A stretch of 13,371 nucleotides of DNA from Actinomycetota bacterium (GTDB taxonomy: Bacteria > Actinomycetota > Thermoleophilia > UBA2241): the NCBI GenBank assembly GCA_003132645.1, contig PKYM01000239.1, positions 139-13,509 on the forward strand, given 5' to 3'. Of this stretch, positions 6,725 to 12,663 are shown piece after piece; the stretch's first letter is position 1; each line of letters opens with the position of its first letter. The notes under the pieces were generated by a model, which saw nothing but the letters and a program-made list of their open reading frames with translations, ran no database searches and was not told where the DNA came from. The position numbers were made by a program, and so were the translations under genes.

Positions 6725-7579
6725 TTACGAAACGTTCGTTTGCGCCTTGCAGGCCTTGAGCGCGTTCTCCAGCAGGATCACATTGGTCACCGGGCCCACG
6801 CCGCCGGGCACCGGCGTGACCTTCGAGGCGACCTCGCAAACGCCGTCGAACTCGAGGCTGCCGACCTGCTTGCCGTCGATGCGGATGGTCGTCACGTCGA
6901 CGACAACGGCACCGGGCTTGACCATGTCCTTCTTGATCAGGTTCTGCACCGGCGCGGCACAGATCAGCACGTCGGCCTGGCGGCAGGCCGCCGGCACGTC
7001 CTTGCTGAAGACGTGCACGACGTGCACCGAGGCGTTGCGGTTGAGGCAGAGCAGGGCGGCCGGCTTGCCGACGATGTTCGAGTGGTTGACGATCGTCACG
7101 TCGAGGCCCTGCAGCTCGACGCCCTCGCGGTCGAGGATCTCGATACAGGCCGACGGCGTGGCCGGCGCGAACAGAAAGTCGCCGAGCAGCACGTGGCCGA
7201 CGTTGGCCGGGTTCACACAGTCCAGGTCCTTGATCGGCGAGATGGCGTTGAAGACGGCGTTCTGGTCGATCTCGCCGGCCATCGGCATGAGGGCCAGGAT
7301 ACCGTGCACCGCCGGGTCGGCGTTGAGCTGGGCGATGAGTTCGAGGACCGCGCCCTGGCTCGTGCCGGCCGGCAGTGTGTGGTTCTGGTAGGCGAAGCCC
7401 ACCGTGCCGGTGTTCTTCTCGATCTGGCCGCGGTAGAACTGGGCGCCGCCGTCGTCGCCCACGAGGATCGTCGCCACGCCCGGGGTGATGTTGCGCGCGG
7501 CGAGCTTTTCGACCTCGGAGACGATCTCGGCGCGCACCTGCTCGGCGATCGCCTTGCCGTCGATGATCTGCGCTGTCAT
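6725..7579 (-). CDS. folD: FolD-family methylenetetrahydrofolate dehydrogenase, probably lacking cyclohydrolase activity
   Basis: The 284-residue product spans the whole FolD fold with GILALMPM, KDLDCVNPANVG, SNIVGKP and TPVPGGVGPVTNVILLENAL. In standard FolD the Y-x3-K motif supplies the cyclohydrolase lysine. Gapless alignment of the VGD...VGF segment keeps Tyr49 but puts Ile53 at the lysine position, with Lys55 two residues on. The VQLPLP motif reads ALMPMA, so its glutamine is Leu97. Asp120 of the folate site is kept. The dinucleotide motif G-[R/A]-S reads Asn-His-Ser (165-167), so NAD(H) may be the cofactor. The ATG at 7577-7579 has AAGG five bases upstream. It is last in fhs-fchA-folD, 51 bases after the cyclohydrolase gene. 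The family is certain; a dehydrogenase-only function is inferred. Confidence 0.88.
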   Translation of the reverse strand: MTAQIIDGKAIAEQVRAEIVSEVEKLAARNITPGVATILVGDDGGAQFYRGQIEKNTGTVGFAYQNHTLPAGTSQGAVLELIAQLNADPAVHGILALMPMAGEIDQNAVFNAISPIKDLDCVNPANVGHVLLGDFLFAPATPSACIEILDREGVELQGLDVTIVNHSNIVGKPAALLCLNRNASVHVVHVFSKDVPAACRQADVLICAAPVQNLIKKDMVKPGAVVVDVTTIRIDGKQVGSLEFDGVCEVASKVTPVPGGVGPVTNVILLENALKACKAQTNVS

Positions 7580-7603
7580 AAAGCCTTCAGTCCTCTCGTT
7601 CGT

Positions 7604-7626
7604 CCCGCCGGCGAGCCGCCGGCGGG
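7604..7626 (-). repeat. 10-bp perfect hairpin in the fchA-folD spacer
   Basis: CCCGCCGGCG (7604-7613) pairs perfectly with 7617-7626 across a 3-base loop, starting a few bases after the fchA stop. No T run follows and folD continues downstream. It is more likely an intercistronic mRNA processing, stability or attenuation element than a full terminator. Confidence 0.5.
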
Positions 7627-7630
7627 CGGC

Positions 7631-8272
7631 TCACAGTTTCTCGAGCGTGATGGCCATGACCTCGGCGCGCAGCCGGACGGCTTCGTCGAGGAGGACCGCG
7701 AGTTCGGTCCGGCAGGCGGCCACATAGGCCTCGTCTTTTATCGACCCCAGGTTGATCAGCACGTTCAGGGCGGCGCCCTGGGCCGCCGACTCGCCAAGGA
7801 TGGCGCCGATCGCCCCGTCGGTGACGGCGGCCGGATTGCCGAGCTCGGCGGCCGTCTTTGCCAGGCGACAGACGTCGCGGGCCACGCGAGCGATCTCGAG
7901 CGGCACGTTGGCGGCCACCTTGAGGGCGGCCTGGATGTGGGCGCCGCGGGCGGCCTGCTGCTCGGCTGAGTCCTTGGGCATGCGGTAGCCCTCGATCACG
8001 CCGTTATAGGCCGTGGTGTCGTCCTGCAGAAGCCGCTCGAGCTCGGCCCGACAGGCCTCGGAACGCGCCACGACGTCCTTCAGGGCCGGCCCGACTGCGG
8101 CGAACTTCTCCTTGCCGATCGTCAGGTTACAGACCATCGCCACCAGGCCGGCACCCAGCGCGCCGGCGCAGGCCGAGACGCTGCCGCCGCCGGGCGCCGG
8201 CTTACCCGACGCAGCGTCGTCCAAGTAGACCCGCAGGGGCTCGTCGCGATAGATGGTGGCCTCGTCGCTCAC
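7631..8272 (-). CDS. fchA: Methenyltetrahydrofolate cyclohydrolase / cyclodeaminase-family protein (FchA-like)
   Basis: The 213-residue, largely helical protein belongs to the formiminotransferase-cyclodeaminase C-terminal family. The hallmark PAPGGGSVSACAGALGAGLVAMVCNLTIGK lies at about residues 26-55, and the family's C-terminal region (GNPAAVTDGAIGAILGESAAQGAALNVLINL) at about 144-174. Stand-alone members beside fhs and folD act as FchA, hydrolysing methenyl-THF to 10-formyl-THF; others deaminate formimino-THF. No formiminotransferase domain is attached and no histidine-degradation gene is in view, so cyclohydrolase is the better call. The start is a GTG at 8270-8272 with AGGAGGT at 8277-8283. 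It lies 26 bases after fhs. Its importance here is raised by the altered cyclohydrolase residues of the neighbouring FolD. Confidence 0.87.
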   Translation of the reverse strand: MSDEATIYRDEPLRVYLDDAASGKPAPGGGSVSACAGALGAGLVAMVCNLTIGKEKFAAVGPALKDVVARSEACRAELERLLQDDTTAYNGVIEGYRMPKDSAEQQAARGAHIQAALKVAANVPLEIARVARDVCRLAKTAAELGNPAAVTDGAIGAILGESAAQGAALNVLINLGSIKDEAYVAACRTELAVLLDEAVRLRAEVMAITLEKL

Positions 8273-8298
8273 GCGTACCTCCTGGCTGAAAGCCGACT

Positions 8299-10017
8299 CT
8301 AGAACAGGCCCTTGATGCGGCCCGTCTCGACGTCGATGTCGACGTCGACGGCCGCCGGCCGCTTGGCGAGGCCGGGCATGGTGCGCATCTCGCCGAGCAG
8401 CGGGTAGAGATAGCCCGCGCCGGTCGCCGGTCGGATGTCGCGGATCGGCACGCGGAAGCCCCGCGGCCGGCCCTTGAGCGCCGGATCGTGCGACAGCGAG
8501 AGGTGCGTCTTGGCCATGCAGAGCGGCAGCTTGTCGAGGCCCTGCTCGGTGAAGAGCTTGATCTTGGCCTCGGCCTCGGGCAGGTAGTCGACACCGTCGG
8601 CGCCGTAGATCTTGGTGGCGATCGTCTCGATCTTCTCCTTGATCGAGGCGTCGAGCGAGTACAGGAACTCGAACTTGCCGCCCTTGTCGGCAGCCGCCTT
8701 GACGACTGCGGCGGCTTCCTGGCCGCCGTCGCCGCCCAGGGCGTGGACGTTGATCGGCACGGCGTCTTCGGCGCCGGCCGCCACGGCCGCCTTGCGCACG
8801 ATCTCGATCTCGCCGGGACGGTCGAAGGCGAAGCGGTTGATGGTCACCACGACGGGCAGGCCGAAGAGCTTCATGTTCTCGATCTGCTTGACCAGGTTCT
8901 CGCAGCCCTTCTCGAGGGCGGCGTTGTTTTCGGCCTTGAGCAGCTCGGGATCCATCGGCAGGCCGCCGTGCATTTTGAGGGCGCGCATCGTGCAGGTGAT
9001 GACCACCGCGCTGGGCACAAAGCCGCCGTAACGGCAGATGATGTCCATGAACTTCTCGGCGCCCAGGTCGGCGGCGAAGCCGCTCTCGGTGACGAGGTAA
9101 TCGGCCAGCTTCATGGCGACCTTGTCGGCGATGATCGAGTTGTTGCCCTGGGCGATGTTGGCGAAGGGCCCCGCGTGAATCAGGGCGGCGTTACCCTCGA
9201 GGGTCTGCATGATGTTCGGCTTGATGGCGTCCTTGAGCAGCACCGTCATGGCGCCGCCGGCGCCGATGTCGTCGGCGGTGAGCGGGTTGCCCGACTTGTC
9301 GTAGGCGAAGGTGATGCGGCCGAGGCGCTCGCGGAGGTCCTTGAGCGAGGTGGCAAGGCCAAGGATGGCCATGACTTCGGAAGCCACGGTGATGTCGTAG
9401 CCGGTCTGGCGCGGGAGACCGTTGAGGCGCCCGCCGAGGCCGTTGACGATCTCGCGCATGGCGCGGTCGTTCAGGTCGACGCAGCGCCGCCAGGAGATCG
9501 TCAGCGGGTCGATGTCGAGCTCGTTGCCGTGCATCAGGTGGCTGTCGACCATGGCGGCCAGCAGGTTGTTGGCAGTGCCGACGGCGTGAATGTCGCCAGT
9601 GAAATGGAGGTTCAGGTCCTCCATCGGGATGAGTTGCGAGTAACCGCCGCCGGCGGCGCCGCCCTTGATGCCGAAGACCGGCCCGAGGGACGGCTCGCGC
9701 AGGGCGAGCATAGTGTTGATGCCGATGGCGTTCATCGACTCGGAGAGGCCCACGGCGGTGACCGTCTTGCCTTCGCCGAGCGGCGTCGGGGTGATCGCGG
9801 TGACGTCGATGATCTTGCCGTCGGGCTTGTTTTCGAGGCGCTTGAGCAGGGCCATGTAGTCGATCTTAGCCTTGTAGCGGCCGTACAGCTCGAGCTCCTC
9901 TTCGAGGATACCGACCTTCGCCGCGATCTCCGTGATCGGCAGCATGGTCGCTGCCTGGGCGATCTCGATGTCAGACGGGACGGGGGACTTGCGGACAGGC
10001 TTTGCGGCAGAACTCAA
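8299..10017 (-). CDS. fhs: Formate-tetrahydrofolate ligase (10-formyl-THF synthetase)
   Basis: The 572-residue enzyme interconverts formate, ATP and THF with 10-formyl-THF, ADP and phosphate in the cytoplasm. The ATP-binding loop TPLGEGKT is at residues 78-85. It is followed by the conserved REPSLGPVFGIKGGAAGGG block, GDIHAVGTANNLLAA, GGRLNGLPRQTGYDITVASEVMA, and a C-terminal MPGLAKRP...IKGLF tail. The length is close to the usual 555-560. The frame is open back to 10119, but I chose the TTG at 10015-10017: AGGAGG sits five bases upstream (10023-10028), and the longer form would include the promoter. It is first in an operon with fchA and folD. It can work toward formyl-THF (acetogenic direction) or toward formate and ATP (glycine or purine fermentation). 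Confidence 0.96.
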   Translation of the reverse strand: MSSAAKPVRKSPVPSDIEIAQAATMLPITEIAAKVGILEEELELYGRYKAKIDYMALLKRLENKPDGKIIDVTAITPTPLGEGKTVTAVGLSESMNAIGINTMLALREPSLGPVFGIKGGAAGGGYSQLIPMEDLNLHFTGDIHAVGTANNLLAAMVDSHLMHGNELDIDPLTISWRRCVDLNDRAMREIVNGLGGRLNGLPRQTGYDITVASEVMAILGLATSLKDLRERLGRITFAYDKSGNPLTADDIGAGGAMTVLLKDAIKPNIMQTLEGNAALIHAGPFANIAQGNNSIIADKVAMKLADYLVTESGFAADLGAEKFMDIICRYGGFVPSAVVITCTMRALKMHGGLPMDPELLKAENNAALEKGCENLVKQIENMKLFGLPVVVTINRFAFDRPGEIEIVRKAAVAAGAEDAVPINVHALGGDGGQEAAAVVKAAADKGGKFEFLYSLDASIKEKIETIATKIYGADGVDYLPEAEAKIKLFTEQGLDKLPLCMAKTHLSLSHDPALKGRPRGFRVPIRDIRPATGAGYLYPLLGEMRTMPGLAKRPAAVDVDIDVETGRIKGLF

Positions 10018-10061
10018 CGCGCCCTCCTCAGTAGAACCACTTTTCCACGCGTTCAATGCTC

Positions 10062-10093
10062 GAGGGGCGAAACCCCGGCTGGGGCCACCCCTC
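10062..10093 (-). promoter_or_regulatory. Structured leader of the fhs-fchA-folD transcript
   Basis: Within the predicted leader of roughly 78 bases, GAGGGG (10088-10093) can pair with CCCCTC (10062-10067) around an inner CCCC/GGGG stem. Alternatively GGGG-TGG-CCCC and GGGG-TTTCG-CCCC form two separate small hairpins. The two folds exclude each other. It matches no THF riboswitch consensus I know. It may be a chance product of GC-rich sequence. Confidence 0.3.
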
Positions 10094-10102
10094 TTGTGAC
10101 AG

Positions 10103-10132
10103 ATTCTACAAGGCCCCAAATTGGAGGGTCAA
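10103..10132 (-). promoter_or_regulatory. Promoter of the fhs-fchA-folD operon
   Basis: The minus strand has TTGACC (10127-10132), an 18-base spacer and TAGAAT (10103-10108). Each box matches the sigma70/SigA consensus at five of six positions. The predicted start is near 10096. The -35 box overlaps the larC stop codon (TGA at 10129-10131), so this operon can be expressed separately from larC. Confidence 0.65.
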
Positions 10133-11538
10133 ACCAGGCCCCGGGCGGCGGCCCGCGCCTCGTCGTAGAGGTCCTTCGCCGGCCGTCCGGCGCGGGCCGC
10201 CGCCCGGCGGCAGTCTTCGTACTCGGGCGAGACGGTGACCAGCCGGTCGCCGAGGTACCCGAGGCGTACACGCACCGCTTCGCCTTCGACCTCGACGGTG
10301 GCGCGGCGCTCGTCGAGCAGCAGCCGCCGCACGGGCAGCACGCGCAGGCCGAACGTCGAGGTCTCCCGAAAGGCTATCTCGGCGAGCGCGGCCCGCTGCG
10401 CGGGCCGCGCCAGGACGTGCAGCACGATCCCCGGCCGGCTCTTCTTCATGACCGCGGGAGTCGACCAGACATCGAGCGCCCCGGCGGCGAGCAGCTGTCC
10501 GGCGGCCTCGGCGAGCAGCTCGGCGGACAGATCGTCGATGGTCGTCTCGAGCAGCTCGACCTCGTCTTCGGACCACAGGCCGGCGCCGTGTCCGGGCGAG
10601 CGGTCGAGCGGCTCGACAAGCAGCGCGCGCAGCACGTTGGGCCGCCCGGGGTTCTCGCGGCTGCCACCGCCGACGCCCAGGCCGGCCAGGCGACCGGCCG
10701 GCAGCGGGCCGAACTCCGTGGCGAGGAAGGAGAGCAGCGCCGCGCCCGTCGGCGTGGTGAGCTCGCCGGCCGCGGGACCGGCGCCGCCCGTCGGCAGGCC
10801 GGCCAGCAGGGCGGCGACAGCCGGCACCGGCACCGGCAGCTCGCCGTGGGCGGTGCTGACCGTGCCGCCGCCCAGCACCGGCGGCAGGGCGACGACGCGC
10901 GCCGGCGCCAGGTGGGAGACGAGCGCGAGAACGCTGATGAGGTCGACCGCCGTATCGAGGCTCGAGAGCTCGTGCAGGTGCTCGCCGCCGGGGCCGTGCA
11001 CGGCGCGTTCGGCGGCGGCCATGCGCTCGGCGACCGCGGCGACGCCGTCCGCGAGCGCGGCCTCAAGCGCCGAGCCGCGTACCGCGGCGGAGAGCTCGGC
11101 AAAGGAGGCGAACCCCGGCCGGTCGTCGACGGTGAACCGGCAGCAGCGCAAGCCGCCGCGCTCGACCACCGTCGCGTGCGCCACGCCCGGATCGATGCCG
11201 GCCGCCTCGAGGGCCGGCCGCACGATGCCGGCGAGCGGCGCCTCGACGGCGAGCGGCGCCTCGACGGCCTGTGCCTCACCGCTCGCCGACCTGGACCCAA
11301 CACCGTCCAGGTCGGCACACAGCGCCAGCAGCGCCGCGGCCAGCATGTCGCCGCTGGCCCCGCTCGCGCACTCCAGGTACAGCGTCGCCTCGGCGTGGCG
11401 GACGGCCTTCACGGGCAGGTCCAGGCGGGCGCGCCGGTCGCCCGGTCGCGAGCGACAAGCGAGGGCGCGGCGGGTGACGGTGACCGGGTGTGCGAGCGCA
11501 TGCGAGCCTCCGGGCGAGCTGGCCGTGACAGGGCGCAT
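10129..11538 (-). CDS. larC: Nickel-pincer cofactor biosynthesis protein LarC
   Basis: LarC (DUF111 family) inserts nickel into the pyridinium-thiocarboxylate precursor to finish the nickel-pincer cofactor of lactate racemase-type enzymes. Signs are LYLECASGASGDML (residues 53-66 of the longest form), GEHLHELSSLDTAVDLISVL, TTPTGAALL, GVGGGSRENPGRPNVLRALLVE, TTIDDLSAELL, VMKKSRPGIVLHVLARP, RETSTFGLRV and a C-terminal SPEYEDCRRAA. It is one uninterrupted frame, unlike the frameshift-encoded LarC1/LarC2 of Lactobacillus. The start is uncertain. The ATG at 11538 gives 469 residues with about 45 arginine- and alanine-rich residues before the domain. A GTG at 11410-11412 would start ten residues before LYLEC, but neither has a good ribosome site. 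No other lar gene is in the window. Confidence 0.88.
   Translation of the reverse strand: MRPVTASSPGGSHALAHPVTVTRRALACRSRPGDRRARLDLPVKAVRHAEATLYLECASGASGDMLAAALLALCADLDGVGSRSASGEAQAVEAPLAVEAPLAGIVRPALEAAGIDPGVAHATVVERGGLRCCRFTVDDRPGFASFAELSAAVRGSALEAALADGVAAVAERMAAAERAVHGPGGEHLHELSSLDTAVDLISVLALVSHLAPARVVALPPVLGGGTVSTAHGELPVPVPAVAALLAGLPTGGAGPAAGELTTPTGAALLSFLATEFGPLPAGRLAGLGVGGGSRENPGRPNVLRALLVEPLDRSPGHGAGLWSEDEVELLETTIDDLSAELLAEAAGQLLAAGALDVWSTPAVMKKSRPGIVLHVLARPAQRAALAEIAFRETSTFGLRVLPVRRLLLDERRATVEVEGEAVRVRLGYLGDRLVTVSPEYEDCRRAAARAGRPAKDLYDEARAAARGLV
11229..11268 (-). repeat. 18-bp tandem repeat inside larC
   Basis: An 18-base unit (GCGAGCGGCGCCTCGACG on the plus strand) occurs twice without a mismatch at 11231-11248 and 11249-11266, with two matching bases on each side. 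It is in frame and encodes a repeated VEAPLA hexapeptide in the variable region after the LarC N-terminal block. This looks like a recent slippage duplication. Confidence 0.9.
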
Positions 11539-11551
11539 CCTAGCATCGGGG

Positions 11552-11557
11552 AGTGTA
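11552..11557 (-). promoter_or_regulatory. Weak -10-like box upstream of larC
   Basis: TACACT on the minus strand lies 13 bases before the ATG at 11538, so transcription would begin only about seven bases before that codon. It matches four of six consensus positions and no -35 box is evident. It would support the longer larC start if real. Confidence 0.2.
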
Positions 11558-11582
11558 CGCCGCGCCGGTAGCGTTATGCGGA

Positions 11583-11588
11583 TACAAT
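11583..11588 (+). promoter_or_regulatory. -10 box of a probably leaderless glycosyltransferase transcript
   Basis: TACAAT (five of six consensus positions) ends six bases before the ATG at 11595, so the predicted transcription start falls at or within a base or two of the start codon. There is no purine-rich ribosome site between them. This is the usual arrangement of leaderless genes in actinobacteria. No clear -35 box is present. Confidence 0.5.
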
Positions 11589-11594
11589 CACGCC

Positions 11595-12635
11595 ATGAAG
11601 ATCGCTCAGATCGCTCCGCCCTGGATCACCGTGCCGCCGGCCGGCTACGGCGGCACCGAGTGGGTCGTCAAACACCTCTGCGACGGCCTGGCCGCGGCGG
11701 GTCACGAGGTCGTGCTGTTCGCCTCGGGCGACTCGCGCACGCCGGCCGAGTTGCGGGCGCTCTTCGCCGAGCCGCAGACGGCGATGATGGCGCTGCCTTC
11801 GGCGATGACCTCCTACGACGCCCGCCATCTGTCGTATGCCATCTCGCAGATCCGGGCCGACGGCGACTTCGACGTGATTCATGACCACTCGGGATTCCTG
11901 CTCGTCGCCTTTCGCGCCATGCTCGACCTGCCACCCGTGCTGCACACCGTGCACTGCGCCTTCGACACACACGCCTATCCGTTCTACCAGCAGTTTGCAG
12001 ATGCCGTAGCCTACGCCTCGATCAGCGAGTTCCAGCGTTCCCTGGCGCCGCCCGGCATGGCCTGGGCCGGCACCGTCCACAACGCCCTGCCCGTCGACGG
12101 CTGGCCGTTCGAGACCAGGAAGGACGGCTACCTGCTGGCTTTCGGGCGCGTCTGCGAAGACAAGGGCTTCCACCTCGCCATCGACGTCGCGCGGGCCACC
12201 GGACGGCGCCTCATCATGGCCGGCGTCGTGCAGGACTGGTATCGCGACTACTTCGAGCAGCGCATCGTGCCGCAGATCGACGGCGACCAGATCGTCTTCG
12301 AGGACGAAGTCACAGAGGAGCGCAAACGCGAGCTGTTCGCCGGGGCCGACGCCTTCCTGTTTCCCATCCTGTGGCCGGAGCCGTTCGGTCTCGTCATGGT
12401 CGAGGCCATGGCCGCCGGCACGCCCGTGATCGCCCTGCGCAACGGCTCGGTCGGCGAGGTCGTGGACGACGGCGTGACCGGCTTCATCTGCGATGACATC
12501 GACGGCATGATCACGGCCGTAGGCAGGCTCAGCGAGATCGACCCGTACACCTGCCGGCACATCGTCGAGGAACGCTTCAGCGTGGCGACCATGACTGCCG
12601 GCTACGAGGCGCTGTACCGCAGGCTCGCCCCCTGA
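11595..12635 (+). CDS. GT4-type glycosyltransferase
   Basis: The 346-residue protein is a retaining GT-B glycosyltransferase of the group-1/GT4 kind. The N-terminal acceptor half opens MKIAQIAPPW and has the PPAGYGGTEWVVKHLCDGLAAAGHEVVLFASGDS pattern (about 14-47). The C-terminal half starts near LLAFGRVCEDKGFHLAI and carries the E-x7-E donor motif (Glu262 and Glu270 in PEPFGLVMVEAMAAGTPVIA). No signal peptide or membrane segment is seen, so it acts in the cytoplasm on a nucleotide-sugar donor; the acceptor is unknown. The ATG at 11595 is chosen over one 42 bases upstream because the family begins MKIAQ and a -10 box would otherwise lie inside the gene. It is the only plus-strand gene and faces a trehalose-synthase-like gene, so both may serve sugar or osmolyte metabolism. 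Confidence 0.9.
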   Translation: MKIAQIAPPWITVPPAGYGGTEWVVKHLCDGLAAAGHEVVLFASGDSRTPAELRALFAEPQTAMMALPSAMTSYDARHLSYAISQIRADGDFDVIHDHSGFLLVAFRAMLDLPPVLHTVHCAFDTHAYPFYQQFADAVAYASISEFQRSLAPPGMAWAGTVHNALPVDGWPFETRKDGYLLAFGRVCEDKGFHLAIDVARATGRRLIMAGVVQDWYRDYFEQRIVPQIDGDQIVFEDEVTEERKRELFAGADAFLFPILWPEPFGLVMVEAMAAGTPVIALRNGSVGEVVDDGVTGFICDDIDGMITAVGRLSEIDPYTCRHIVEERFSVATMTAGYEALYRRLAP

Positions 12636-12663
12636 GCTCGAGCGAAGCGCTGAAAGCTCAGGG
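12630..12663. terminator. Bidirectional terminator hairpin between convergent genes
   Basis: CCCTGAGCT (12630-12638) pairs perfectly over 9 bp with 12655-12663. Inside it a second stem AGCG-AAG-CGCT occupies 12641-12651. The stop codons of both convergent genes (12633-12635 plus strand, 12658-12660 minus strand) lie in the arms. T runs are weak on both sides (CTTT after the plus-strand arm), so termination strength is uncertain. Confidence 0.55.

Noticed and set aside
6725..6760. Rho-independent terminator after folD
   Set aside because: Only short stems (ACGTT/AACGT with four-base loop, GGCC-CAA-GGCC) are present and no T run follows.
10018..10100. Known THF riboswitch in the fhs leader
   Set aside because: I cannot find the conserved segments of the THF riboswitch classes; only simple G/C stems are present.
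10018..10119. N-terminal extension of Fhs to 606 residues
   Set aside because: It would include the leader and most of the promoter spacer region, while a TTG with an ideal AGGAGG site gives the normal family length.
8488..11571. A 1027-residue open frame on the plus strand opposite fhs and larC
   Set aside because: It is antisense to two clearly conserved genes, its translation is a mix of Gly, Asp, Arg and Val without any domain, and such frames are common opposite GC-rich genes.
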